From an uncultured Acidobacteriia bacterium (GTDB lineage: Bacteria > Acidobacteriota > Terriglobia > Bryobacterales > Bryobacteraceae), in the NCBI GenBank assembly GCA_903828455.1, contig CAIKMJ010000005.1, positions 32,639 to 96,638 of the forward strand: a DNA stretch of 64,000 nucleotides, read 5' to 3'. The notes beneath the pieces are model-generated. The model was not told where the DNA came from, did not search any database, and worked only from the letters and a program-made list of their open reading frames with translations. The translations under genes were made by a program, and so were the position numbers. How positions within the stretch are numbered: the stretch's first letter is position 1; every line of letters begins with the position of its first letter. Of this stretch, positions 52,112-60,810 are shown one piece after another.

Positions 52112-52807
52112 TGGCGCCTCGGCGGGGACGACTGATCTGAGGTGCGATCTCCGTCGCCTCGCGGTCTGAGGGGCCCGTGTCATATACGTCTTCTGCGATG
52201 AAGTGCGGAACTCGCCATCGCTTCATCGGCCCGCCAAAACCGGAACGGAGCGTGCACGTGTCGATCAGGAGCGCGCGCGTTCCCGCCCCTTATGAAGGCG
52301 CGTGTTGCGGCTCCGCCTGGCAGACTTCCCGCCCGTGACAGTACAAACGTTGTGCCTCCGGGCTGTGGCTTGCGCCGAGGCCTGCGACCGGTGACTACTA
52401 TTTAAACCCTCCGGCACGGGGGGGCGCAGGAAGTGCCGAACAGTTGATCTCCAATTATCCGGTCAATGCCATTGCGGATACAGCACGGCGTTCTACGGCA
52501 AGACCGCTTCGCATCTTTGTACTCCGAATGGGCCCCATTAAAAATTTCTTTGGGAACAGGTCTTCTCAGAAGTGTGCCCGAAATGCTAGTCTGACAGTAG
52601 CTCGCCGCGAAACAAACGGGTTTTCCGGGGCAATCCCGGAACCCCTGTGCGGTTCTCACCTTTACGCTCCACGCGGAGCCGAATAATCAAAAACTAATTT
52701 GCGCGTTTCGGACACGGTTTTTCCGTGTACCGGCGTCATCTGTTCCTCCATCCATCGTGTGTCTCCGGCACGCGTCAGGATACGTGTATTCGAAAGGACT
52801 GAGGGGT
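52112..52807. other. Long leader/promoter region of the nitrate reduction operon
   Basis: About 700 bases without a supported gene. An 8-bp inverted repeat CGATGAAG/CTTCATCG (52196-52203, 52221-52228) may end the kinase transcript. A weak sigma-54-like element (TGGCAGACTTCCCGC, 52318-52332) keeps GG and GC spacing but has a poor -12 box. The last 200 bases hold three consecutive hairpins, annotated separately. Confidence 0.5.
52618..52728 (+). promoter_or_regulatory. Structured 5' leader with three hairpins before the nitrate operon
   Basis: Hairpin 1: TTCCGGG (52623-52629) with CCCGGAA (52635-52641), extended by GGG (52618-52620) with CCC (52642-52644) across a two-base bulge. Hairpin 2: GCTCC-ACGC-GGAGC (52666-52679). 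Hairpin 3: ACACGG-TTTTT-CCGTGT (52712-52728). None is followed by a U-tract. They lie 80-190 bases upstream of the first start codon and suggest RNA-level control such as antitermination; no known riboswitch class was recognised. Confidence 0.45.
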
Positions 52808-54352
52808 ATGGCAACGCTACCGTTGATGGACAGTCCGCTGCTTTACAGCGCAGCACCGCCGGCTTATCCCGGCGTCAGCGGTCTTGTCCGGATCGAAACG
52901 GAACCTGCGAGCCTGATCCCCGCGCGCCCGCTGGAGGCCGGCGAGCAATACCGCTTTCACTTCGACATGACGAAGTGCATTGGCTGCAAATGCTGCGTAG
53001 TCGCCTGCAACGAGCAGAACGGCAACCCGGCGGAATTAAACTGGCGGCGCGTTGGAGAGGTGGAGGGCGGCTACTACCCGAACACGCAACGCCATCATCT
53101 TTCGATGGGCTGCAATCACTGCGTGGAGCCTTCCTGTCTGAACGGATGTCCCGTGGAAGCCTACACGAAAGATCCGGTCAGCGGAGTGGTGCTGCATAGC
53201 GCCGACGCATGCATCGGCTGCCAGTACTGCACCTGGAATTGTTCTTACGGTGTCCCGCAATACAATCCGGCGCGCGGCGTGGTCGGCAAGTGCGACATGT
53301 GCCACAACCGCTTGAGCGACGACATGGCGCCGGCCTGCGTGGCTGCCTGTCCCGAAGGGGCTATCGCCATCGAGATTGTGAATATCGCGGAATGGCGTCG
53401 AGATTATGTTTCCGCCAACGCGCCCGGACTGCCGTCTGCGGATGACAGTATCTCAACCACCCGTGTGACTCTGCCTGAAAATCTTGTGCCGGATCTGGGC
53501 CGCGTCGATACCAACCGCGTGGAACCGGAGCATCCGCACTGGCCGCTGGTATTCATGCTGGTCGTGACGCAACTGTGTGTAGGAGCGTTCATCGCGCTGT
53601 GGCTGCTCGGATTCCACAGCGCCAGGACCGATCTCAGGATGGCCGCACTAGCATCTTTGGTGCTTGCCGGGATGAGCCTCGGCGCTTCGACACTGCATCT
53701 GGGCCGCCCGATTCACGCATGGAAAGCCCTGCGCGGACTTCGCCGCTCCTGGCTGAGTCGCGAGGTTCTGACGCTCTCCCTGTTCGCCGGTGCGGCGGGG
53801 GCCTTCGCCGGGATGCTCTTCTTTGGCCTGCCCGGTCGCAACGCGGCTGGGCTCGCCACTGCATTGGCTGGACTGGCAGGCATCACATGTTCCGCACGCA
53901 TCTATATAGTCCGCGCGCGACCGGCGTGGTTCAGCGGCTACACGGTCGGCGAATTTTTCTCCACCGGCCTGTTGCTCGGTCCCGCATTCGTCCACGCCCT
54001 CATCTCTGACGCACCGGTCGCAATGCTGCTGGCCTCCGTCGCCGGAGCAGCCGTGCAATTGACAGTGCAGTGCGGCAAATTCCTTTGGCTCTCGCAATCG
54101 GACCTATTCGAACTGCGTTCTTCCTCGGTGTTACTCGCCGGGAGACTCCGCGTTTTGTTCGTGGCGCGACTCGGAATTCTGGCGGTAGCGGGCATTGTAA
54201 TCCCGCTGAAGGCTTCGGCGCCAGCAGTTGTGGTCGCCGCTTTTGTGCTAGCTCTCGCCGGCGAGATGCTCGGGCGGTATCTGTTCTTCGTCAGCGTCGT
54301 ACCGAAAAACATAGCGGCCGCATTCACCTCGGGCGACAGGAGGGCAGCGTGA
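52808..54352 (+). CDS. Fused DmsB/DmsC-like subunit: four [4Fe-4S] ferredoxin domain plus membrane quinol anchor
   Basis: 514 residues. The N-terminal part (about 50-210) carries four Cys groups for four [4Fe-4S] clusters: CIGCKCCVVAC (57-67), CNHCVEPSCLNGCP, CIGCQYCTWNC and CDMCHNRL with ACVAACPEGAI. The C-terminal 270 residues contain about eight membrane segments of the DmsC type, starting HPHWPLVFMLVVTQLCVGAF. The two subunits are separate in DMSO reductase. No Tat or Sec signal, so the ferredoxin part faces the cytoplasm and can pass electrons from menaquinol to the nitrate reductase encoded next. AAAGGA lies nine bases before the ATG at 52808; stop overlaps the next start (GTGA). Confidence 0.88.
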   Translation: MATLPLMDSPLLYSAAPPAYPGVSGLVRIETEPASLIPARPLEAGEQYRFHFDMTKCIGCKCCVVACNEQNGNPAELNWRRVGEVEGGYYPNTQRHHLSMGCNHCVEPSCLNGCPVEAYTKDPVSGVVLHSADACIGCQYCTWNCSYGVPQYNPARGVVGKCDMCHNRLSDDMAPACVAACPEGAIAIEIVNIAEWRRDYVSANAPGLPSADDSISTTRVTLPENLVPDLGRVDTNRVEPEHPHWPLVFMLVVTQLCVGAFIALWLLGFHSARTDLRMAALASLVLAGMSLGASTLHLGRPIHAWKALRGLRRSWLSREVLTLSLFAGAAGAFAGMLFFGLPGRNAAGLATALAGLAGITCSARIYIVRARPAWFSGYTVGEFFSTGLLLGPAFVHALISDAPVAMLLASVAGAAVQLTVQCGKFLWLSQSDLFELRSSSVLLAGRLRVLFVARLGILAVAGIVIPLKASAPAVVVAAFVLALAGEMLGRYLFFVSVVPKNIAAAFTSGDRRAA

Positions 54353-56556
54353 AACGCACAGGACTGATGGACTGGAAACGCATTGTCGGCCTCGACAATT
54401 TGGCCGACGAATACAAGTTTGCCCGGAGCGAATCGACGGGCTACACCTCGGCGCGGAAAATCCCCGATCAATGGGTTCCGACTACGTGCGGATATTGCTC
54501 GGTGGGCTGCGGCATCGAAATCGGCGTCAAAAAGGGGAAGGCTGTCGCTTCCCGTGCACTGGCCTCGCACCCGGTGAATCGCGGCAAGCTTTGTCCGAAA
54601 GGCCTCTCGGAACACTATACGATCGCGGCGGAAAATCGCGCCCGATATCCATTGTTGCGAAAGAACGGAAAGCTGGTCCGGGTCAGCTGGGATGAAGCGC
54701 TTTCGACGATGGTCGCGCGTTTTCGCCAGACGCAGGAAAGATTCGGCGCTGACTCGCTTGGCGTCCTGAGCACCGGTCAACTCGTTACGGAAGAATTTTA
54801 CACGCTGGGCAAACTTGTCCAGCTGGGCTTCGGAACGAAAAATTACGACGGCAACACCACGCTCTGCATGGCGACAGCGGTATCGGGCTACAAGTTGTCA
54901 TTCGGCAGCGACGGCCCTCCCGGCGCTTATGAAGATATGGAGCGGGCCGATGTCGTGCTGCTCATCGGGGCTAACCTGGCTGACAACCATCCGATTCTCT
55001 GCCAGTATCTGGAGGCCAATCGCAATAAGACGCTGATCGTAGCCGACCCGCGTGTCACCAAAACCGCGATGATGGCCGATCTGCATCTGCCGCTCAAGCC
55101 GCGTTCCGATCTGGCGCTGATCAACGGGATCGCGCACATTCTCATCCACTACAACCTGATCGACCGGCGTTACATCGAAGCACATACCACCGGCTTCGAC
55201 GAACTGGAAAAGTTTCTGGCCGCTTACACGCCGGAGCGAGTCTCCGAAATTACAGGTCTGAGTCAGGATGTCATCTTCAAGACGGCCTTTCTCTACGGAC
55301 GCGCGAAGGCTGGCTTTATTGGCTGGACCATGGGAGTCAACCACAGCACCATCGGCACGGCCACAGTGAACGCGATCTGCAATCTGGCTCTTTTGACGGG
55401 ACAGATCGGCCGTCCCGGAGCTGCGCCTTTTTCCATCACCGGGCAGTGCAATGCGATGGGATCGCGCGAAACCAGCTTTACTTCAAGCATGCCGGGGTAC
55501 CGTAAATTCGATGACCCCGCGGATCGCGCCGAACTTGCAGAACGGCTCGGGATCGATGAAGCCCGGCTTCCGGCGAAACGAGGCCTCGCCTATCCCGACA
55601 TCATCGAAGCAACTGTATCGAAGAAGATCCGCGCGCTCTGGATCATCGCGACAAACCCGCTGGTGTCTTTTCCGAATCAGGGCCTGCTACGCCATGGACT
55701 CTCGAATCTCGATTTTCTTGTCGTTCAGGATGGCTACCATCCGACACCGACGACGGAACTGGCTGACCTCGTCCTCCCCGCCGCCATCTGGGGCGAGAAG
55801 GAAGGCACCTACACAAATTCCGAGCGGCGGATCAGTAAGGTCAATAAGGCCGTCGAGCCGCCGGCCGAAGCGCGGAGCGATTTTAATATCTTCCTTGCGA
55901 TCGCCGATAAGCTCGGCTGCCGCGAGTCGCTCTTTCCGGGCTGGTCAAGACCCGAAGATGCCTTCAACGAATGGCGGAACGTGTCCCGTGGGCGCCTGTG
56001 CGACGTCTCTGGAATTACTTACGATTTACTTGCGACGTACGGTGCCGTGCAGTGGCCGCTGGCTGAAGGGAAAACTCCCCAGCCCGCGACGCGGCTCTAT
56101 TCGGACGGCGTGTTCCAGACCCCGGACGGCCGCGCCAGGCTCATTTGTGCCGAGTGGGCTCCGTTCCCCGAACAACCCGGCGGCGAGTATCCGTTCATTC
56201 TGAACACCGGCCGCACCGTTGAGCACTGGCATACACGCACCAAGACTAAAGAAGTGCCGATTCTGGAACGCCTCTCGCCGCGAGCCTGGCTGGAGATCAA
56301 CCCGAGGGATGCACACAAGCTCGGTCTGAGAAACCACGATTCCGTCGATGTCATTTCGCGTCGCGGCACGACGCGCGGTGTGGAACTCCGTCTCACCGAA
56401 ATCATTGCGCCCGGGCAGGTATTCATGCCGTTCCACTTTTTTGAAACCAACGTGAACGAAGTCACGCAGAGCGCCTTCGATCCGATGTCGCGCGAGCCAA
56501 ATTACAAACAGTGTGCGGTCAGAGTGGAATCGCACCGGTCGGGAGTACGAGCATGA
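54349..56556 (+). CDS. nasA: Molybdopterin nitrate reductase catalytic subunit (NasA-type)
   Basis: 735 residues, Mo-bisMGD oxidoreductase reducing nitrate to nitrite in the cytoplasm. The [4Fe-4S] site is CGYCSVGC (47-54) with Cys82 in LCPKG. The probable Mo ligand is Cys173 in YDGNTTLCMATAV. Other landmarks are GSDGPPGAYEDMERADVVLLIGAN, GWTMGVNHSTIGT, NPLVSFPNQ, GEKEGTYTNSERRIS and GRTVEHWHTRTKT. No Tat signal. It lacks the C-terminal [2Fe-2S] domain of some NasA proteins. GTG start at 54349 behind CAGGAGGG; an in-frame ATG follows at 54367. Operon context with NirB/NirD supports nitrate as substrate. Confidence 0.9.
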   Translation: MKRTGLMDWKRIVGLDNLADEYKFARSESTGYTSARKIPDQWVPTTCGYCSVGCGIEIGVKKGKAVASRALASHPVNRGKLCPKGLSEHYTIAAENRARYPLLRKNGKLVRVSWDEALSTMVARFRQTQERFGADSLGVLSTGQLVTEEFYTLGKLVQLGFGTKNYDGNTTLCMATAVSGYKLSFGSDGPPGAYEDMERADVVLLIGANLADNHPILCQYLEANRNKTLIVADPRVTKTAMMADLHLPLKPRSDLALINGIAHILIHYNLIDRRYIEAHTTGFDELEKFLAAYTPERVSEITGLSQDVIFKTAFLYGRAKAGFIGWTMGVNHSTIGTATVNAICNLALLTGQIGRPGAAPFSITGQCNAMGSRETSFTSSMPGYRKFDDPADRAELAERLGIDEARLPAKRGLAYPDIIEATVSKKIRALWIIATNPLVSFPNQGLLRHGLSNLDFLVVQDGYHPTPTTELADLVLPAAIWGEKEGTYTNSERRISKVNKAVEPPAEARSDFNIFLAIADKLGCRESLFPGWSRPEDAFNEWRNVSRGRLCDVSGITYDLLATYGAVQWPLAEGKTPQPATRLYSDGVFQTPDGRARLICAEWAPFPEQPGGEYPFILNTGRTVEHWHTRTKTKEVPILERLSPRAWLEINPRDAHKLGLRNHDSVDVISRRGTTRGVELRLTEIIAPGQVFMPFHFFETNVNEVTQSAFDPMSREPNYKQCAVRVESHRSGVRA

Positions 56557-58973
56557 AGCGACTTGTCGTTGTCGGAAACGGCATGGCCGGGGTGGCCTGT
56601 GTCGAGCAGATCCTGAAACGAAATCCGGAATTTGAGATCACCATTTTCGGGGACGAAACCCACGTCAACTACAACCGCATCATGCTGTCCCTGGTGCTGG
56701 CGGGAGAAAAATCGGCCGACGAGATCGTGCTGAACGATGTTGACTGGTACCGGTCCAACAACATCCGGACTCGTCTTGGTGTGAAGATCTCTGGTATCGA
56801 TCGCCATGCGCGAACCGTGGTAGATGAACAGGGTCAGACGACACCCTACGACAAACTGATTCTCGCCACCGGCAGCAGTGCTTTCATTCCCCCGATCCCC
56901 GGCGTCGATAAGCAAAACGTCCATGTCTTCCGTACGCTGGACGACACCCACGCGCTCATGGCCAAGGCGCGGAAGGGACTCAGCGCCGTTGTGATCGGCG
57001 GCGGATTGCTGGGCCTCGAAGCGGCGCGGGGACTGCAGGTTCGCGGCTGCGATGTCACCGTCATCCACCTCTCCCCGTCGCTGATGGAGCGGCAACTGGA
57101 TGCCACCGGGGGCGAGTATCTGAAACGGCGAATAGAGGGCCTCGGCATCCGGGTCATGCTGCCCCGGCAAACCGCGGCGATTATGGGCAACGGGCATGTG
57201 GATGGCCTGCGCTTCGCTACCGGTGAGGAATTGGAGGCCGAACTGGTGGTTATCGCCGCCGGCATCCGGCCAAACGCCGACCTCGGCCGCAAGGCGGGTA
57301 TTGAAGTAAATCGCGGCATCGTTGTCAACGACTTCATGGAGACATCCGATCCGCACATCTTCGCGGTCGGAGAGTGCACTGAGCATCGCGGCCAGACGTT
57401 CGGTCTGGTGGCGCCGCTGTTCGATCAGGCGCGCGTGCTGGCGGCGACGATAACGGACAATCGCGGGCCGGTATTCGCGGCCGGAGCGCCGGCGGCGAAG
57501 CTCAAGATCATGGGCGTGGATATCTTCTCGGCGGGCTCAATTGATGATAAGGAACCTGGCGTTGAAGTGGTGCGCTATGAAGATCCGGCGCTCGGCGCGT
57601 ACAAGAAGTTGTTGATCAGAGACAACCGCCTCGTCGGGATGATTCTGGTCGGCGATGTCGAAGACGAGCACACTTATCTGGACTGGATGCGCAACGGAAC
57701 AGACCTGGCGCCGCTTCGCCGCCAGTTGCTCTTCCCGCCGCAAGCGCTTGATATGGGCCTCGAAGTTGCGGACATGCCGGACAGCGAAACGATTTGCGGC
57801 TGCAATGGTGTGCGCAAGGGCGACATCATTCAGGCGATCCACACGCACGGCATCGCCACGATGGGGCAACTCAGGGAACGCACGAAGGCGTCCACCAGTT
57901 GCGGCACCTGCGCGGGGCTTTGCCAGAAGCTGCTGCGCGCCGTTGTCCCGGATTTTCAGGAGGAAACCAAAACGACGCTTTGCGCCTGCGTGCCGTATTC
58001 CTATGAGCGACTGCGCGAAATCGTGCGGGGACAAAAGCTGAAGTCAGTGGAAGAAGTGCTCGCGATCTATGGCAATCGCAAGGGCTGCGAGGTGTGCAAG
58101 CCGGCCCTCAGCTACATGCTCGACATGCTGTGGTGCGGAGATCACGAAGAAGATCGCTCGGCCCGCTATATCAACGATCGCGTCCACGCCAATATTCAGA
58201 AAGATGGAACATTCTCCGTCGTGCCCCGCATGCGTGGCGGCGTGACGTCGCCCGATGAATTGCGCCGCATTGCCGACGTTGCCGATAAGTACGCCATTCC
58301 GATGGTCAAGGTCACGGGCAGTCAGCGCATCGATTTGCTGGGCGTGAAGAAAGCCGATCTGCCCGCGGTCTGGCGCGATCTCGGCATGCCGTCCGGCCAG
58401 GCTTACGCAAAAGGTGTTCGCATGGTCAAAACCTGCGTCGGGAGTGAATTCTGTCGCTTCGGTGTGCAGGATTCCACGAATACCGGCATCGAACTGGAAG
58501 CGCGGCTGGAAAATCTTTTCACGCCGCATAAGTTCAAAATGGCCGTGGTTGGCTGTCCCCGCAATTGTGCGGAAGCCACTGTGAAAGATCTTGGCCTGAT
58601 TGGGCAGGACGGGAGCTGGCAGGTCGTGGTGGGCGGGGCGGCCGGTAAATCGGTGCGCAAGGCCGATCTTCTGGTGACCGTCGATACCAGAGAGGAAGCC
58701 CTCGAAGCCGGTGAACTGTTCTTCCAGTATTACCGCGAGAATGGCAACTATCTGGAGCGAAGTTACGATTTCGTGGAACGGTTGGGCATCGAAAAAATCC
58801 GCAAGGAGACCGTCTACGCTTCCGAAGAGGAAAAGCAGAAGCTTCTCGACCGGCTGCGCCGCTCAAAAGCTCTCTCTCACGATGCATGGACGGAAGGGGA
58901 CCGTCCGGTGAATCCTACACAGTTTGTACAGATCCAGGCAATGGAAACGGCCAGAGAGGGGCTCCTTGTATGA
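56553..58973 (+). CDS. nirB: Assimilatory nitrite reductase large subunit
   Basis: 806 residues, reduces nitrite to ammonium with NAD(P)H in the cytoplasm. FAD-binding LVVVGNGMAGVACVEQIL, NAD-binding VVIGGGLLGLEAARGL. Two BFD-like [2Fe-2S] regions: CGCNGVRKGDII with TSCGTCAGLC, and CACVPYSYERL with GCEVCKPAL. Then the nitrite/sulfite reductase half-domains with VVPRMRGGVTSPDELRRIA, and the sirohaem/[4Fe-4S] Cys residues in KTCVGSEFCRFG and VGCPRNCAEA. Full length. Start overlaps the nasA stop (ATGA) and its stop overlaps nirD (ATGA), so the three are coupled. Confidence 0.95.
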   Translation: MKRLVVVGNGMAGVACVEQILKRNPEFEITIFGDETHVNYNRIMLSLVLAGEKSADEIVLNDVDWYRSNNIRTRLGVKISGIDRHARTVVDEQGQTTPYDKLILATGSSAFIPPIPGVDKQNVHVFRTLDDTHALMAKARKGLSAVVIGGGLLGLEAARGLQVRGCDVTVIHLSPSLMERQLDATGGEYLKRRIEGLGIRVMLPRQTAAIMGNGHVDGLRFATGEELEAELVVIAAGIRPNADLGRKAGIEVNRGIVVNDFMETSDPHIFAVGECTEHRGQTFGLVAPLFDQARVLAATITDNRGPVFAAGAPAAKLKIMGVDIFSAGSIDDKEPGVEVVRYEDPALGAYKKLLIRDNRLVGMILVGDVEDEHTYLDWMRNGTDLAPLRRQLLFPPQALDMGLEVADMPDSETICGCNGVRKGDIIQAIHTHGIATMGQLRERTKASTSCGTCAGLCQKLLRAVVPDFQEETKTTLCACVPYSYERLREIVRGQKLKSVEEVLAIYGNRKGCEVCKPALSYMLDMLWCGDHEEDRSARYINDRVHANIQKDGTFSVVPRMRGGVTSPDELRRIADVADKYAIPMVKVTGSQRIDLLGVKKADLPAVWRDLGMPSGQAYAKGVRMVKTCVGSEFCRFGVQDSTNTGIELEARLENLFTPHKFKMAVVGCPRNCAEATVKDLGLIGQDGSWQVVVGGAAGKSVRKADLLVTVDTREEALEAGELFFQYYRENGNYLERSYDFVERLGIEKIRKETVYASEEEKQKLLDRLRRSKALSHDAWTEGDRPVNPTQFVQIQAMETAREGLLV

Positions 58974-59323
58974 ATAGCCATCGCAACTGGACGAGGATCA
59001 CACCGGCGGACAATATTCCACCGCGCGAAGGGCGCGCCGTAAAGATTGGCGACCTGGAAATCGCGGTATTCAACATCAACGGTCGTTTCCTGACTATTGA
59101 AAATGCGTGCCCGCACAAGGGCGGGCCGCTGTGCGACGGTATCGTCACTGGTACGGCGGTAGTCTGTCCACTCCATGGACGCCACTTCGATTTGGAAACA
59201 GGCATGCCTGTCCGGGCCGCTGAACCTTCGTGCCTTGCCGTCTTCCCCACGTGTGTGGAGAACGGCGTAGTTATGGTCGATCTCGAAGCCGGACACAGAA
59301 CTCTTGAATCGGACGCCGCATAG
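58970..59323 (+). CDS. nirD: Nitrite reductase small subunit (Rieske-type)
   Basis: 117 residues forming one Rieske-like domain. The [2Fe-2S] ligands are visible: CPHKGGPL and CPLHGRHFD (Cys-x-His twice), unlike some NirD proteins that have lost them. Begins NWTRITPADNIPPREGRAVKIG. It would associate with NirB. ATG overlaps the nirB stop. The C-terminus ends soon after the domain. Confidence 0.92.
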   Translation: MNSHRNWTRITPADNIPPREGRAVKIGDLEIAVFNINGRFLTIENACPHKGGPLCDGIVTGTAVVCPLHGRHFDLETGMPVRAAEPSCLAVFPTCVENGVVMVDLEAGHRTLESDAA

Positions 59324-59377
59324 ATCGCTGCGCCCTGGTCTTTCAGGCTAATTCCCTCAGCGTTTGAGGACTCATTC

Positions 59378-59396
59378 GATGCGAAGCGGATGCGAA
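59378..59396. promoter_or_regulatory. Direct repeat, candidate activator site before the nitrate transporter gene
   Basis: GATGCGAA occurs twice (59378-59385 and 59389-59396) with an 11-base period, so both copies face the same side of the helix, 72-90 bases upstream of the transporter start. A small hairpin CCTCA-GCGTT-TGAGG (59355-59369) precedes it and may end or attenuate transcription from nirD. Confidence 0.4.
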
Positions 59397-59467
59397 CGGG
59401 CATCCCTTGTGCTCACGCAGGTCTCCCACGTCGGAGTAAATCAACAGAACACAAAGGGAGAATCGTT

Positions 59468-60808
59468 ATGACACTCAAAAACAAAGCCACCAGCATCCGG
59501 CTCGCTGATTTTTCCAGCGCTCCGATGCGCGCGTTCCATATGTCTTGGTTCGCGTTTTTCATTTGCTTTTTCGGATGGTTCGGCCTCGCTCCGCTGATGC
59601 CCGTCATCCGGCAGGAATTGCACCTGACCAAGGCACAGATTGGAAATCTGACGATCGCGTCCGTGCTGATCACTGTGGTCGTCCGGGCTCTCATCGGATT
59701 TCTGTGCGACCGAATCGGACCGCGCCGAGCTTACACTTGGTTGCTGATCCTCGGCTCGCTGCCGGTCATGAGCGTTGGTCTCGCGCACGACTACCAGACG
59801 TTTCTGCTCTTCCGCCTTGCAATCGGCGCAATCGGTGCTTCGTTCGTGATCACGCAGTACCACACGTCGGTGATGTTCGCTCCCAACATCGTTGGAACTG
59901 CCAACGCCGCGGCCGCGGGCTGGGGCAACCTGGGCGGCGGTGTCACTCAAATGGTGATGCCGCTGTTCTTTGCCGGCTTCCTTAGCCTCGGCGCCGATCA
60001 GTGGTGGGGCTGGCGAATGGCAATGGTAATTCCCGGTGTCGTGATGCTGCTGACCGGTATTGCCTACTATTTCGTGACGCAGGATACGGCGGATGGCGAT
60101 TTTGCCGCGCTTCGGGCCCGCGGCGAGATGACGGGCAAGTCCTCCGCGAGCGGCGCTTTCGCGGCGGCCTGTCGCGATCCCCGGGTCTGGGCGCTGTTTG
60201 TGATCTACGGTGCCTGTTTCGGCATGGAACTGACCATCGACAATATCGCGGCCCTTTACTTTACCGATAACTTCCATCTGGGCCTTACAGCCGCCGGCTT
60301 AGTAGCCGGATCATTCGGCATGATGAACATATTCGCCCGTGCGCTTGGCGGCATCGTAAGCGATCGCTGCCACAAATCGTGGGGGCTGCGCGGCCGCGTC
60401 CTTCTGCTTGGCGGAACCATTTTCTGTGAAGGCCTCGCGCTGATGCTCTTCTCGCAGATGCGCTGGCTGCCTCTGGCCGTCGGCACAATGATGCTGACCG
60501 GGTTGTTTATTAAGATGTCGAACGGCGCGACTTACTCCGTTGTGCCCTTCGTCAACCGGAAGGCTCTCGGCGCGGTTTCCGGTATCGTTGGTGCGGGCGG
60601 TAACGTCGGCTCCGTTCTGGCAGGCTTCCTGTTCAAGGGAAGTATGCCGTGGACGCAGGCTCTGCTGGTGCTGGGCGCCACGATCTCGGTCATTTCGCTC
60701 TTTTCCGTTGCGGTGCGCTTCTCCGATGCGGAAGAGCGTTCCGCCGAACACGAAATTGCCACTCGCCTTTCGGGCGAAATGATTCCTGCCGGAGCCATGG
60801 GAGACTAA
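59468..60808 (+). CDS. Nitrate/nitrite transporter, MFS NNP family
   Basis: 446 residues, about 12 membrane segments. Both nitrate signature motifs are present: GWGNLGGGVTQ in the fifth segment region and GAGGNVG in the eleventh. Also FGWFGLAPLMPVIRQELHLT and the MFS loop GFLCDRIGPRRAYT. It takes up nitrate (possibly with nitrite exchange) across the inner membrane for NasA. GGGAG lies seven bases before the ATG. Separated from nirD by 144 bases that hold a direct repeat and a hairpin, so it may have its own promoter. Confidence 0.92.
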   Translation: MTLKNKATSIRLADFSSAPMRAFHMSWFAFFICFFGWFGLAPLMPVIRQELHLTKAQIGNLTIASVLITVVVRALIGFLCDRIGPRRAYTWLLILGSLPVMSVGLAHDYQTFLLFRLAIGAIGASFVITQYHTSVMFAPNIVGTANAAAAGWGNLGGGVTQMVMPLFFAGFLSLGADQWWGWRMAMVIPGVVMLLTGIAYYFVTQDTADGDFAALRARGEMTGKSSASGAFAAACRDPRVWALFVIYGACFGMELTIDNIAALYFTDNFHLGLTAAGLVAGSFGMMNIFARALGGIVSDRCHKSWGLRGRVLLLGGTIFCEGLALMLFSQMRWLPLAVGTMMLTGLFIKMSNGATYSVVPFVNRKALGAVSGIVGAGGNVGSVLAGFLFKGSMPWTQALLVLGATISVISLFSVAVRFSDAEERSAEHEIATRLSGEMIPAGAMGD

Positions 60809-60810
60809 CG

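Noticed and set aside
52401..52435. CGGCACGGGGGGGCGC as a sigma-54 promoter
   Set aside because: The distance between the GG and GC elements is off by one base and the -12 TTGC is absent.
52444..52686. 80-codon open frame upstream of the nitrate operon
   Set aside because: No ribosome binding site or recognisable sequence, and it covers the hairpin-rich leader.
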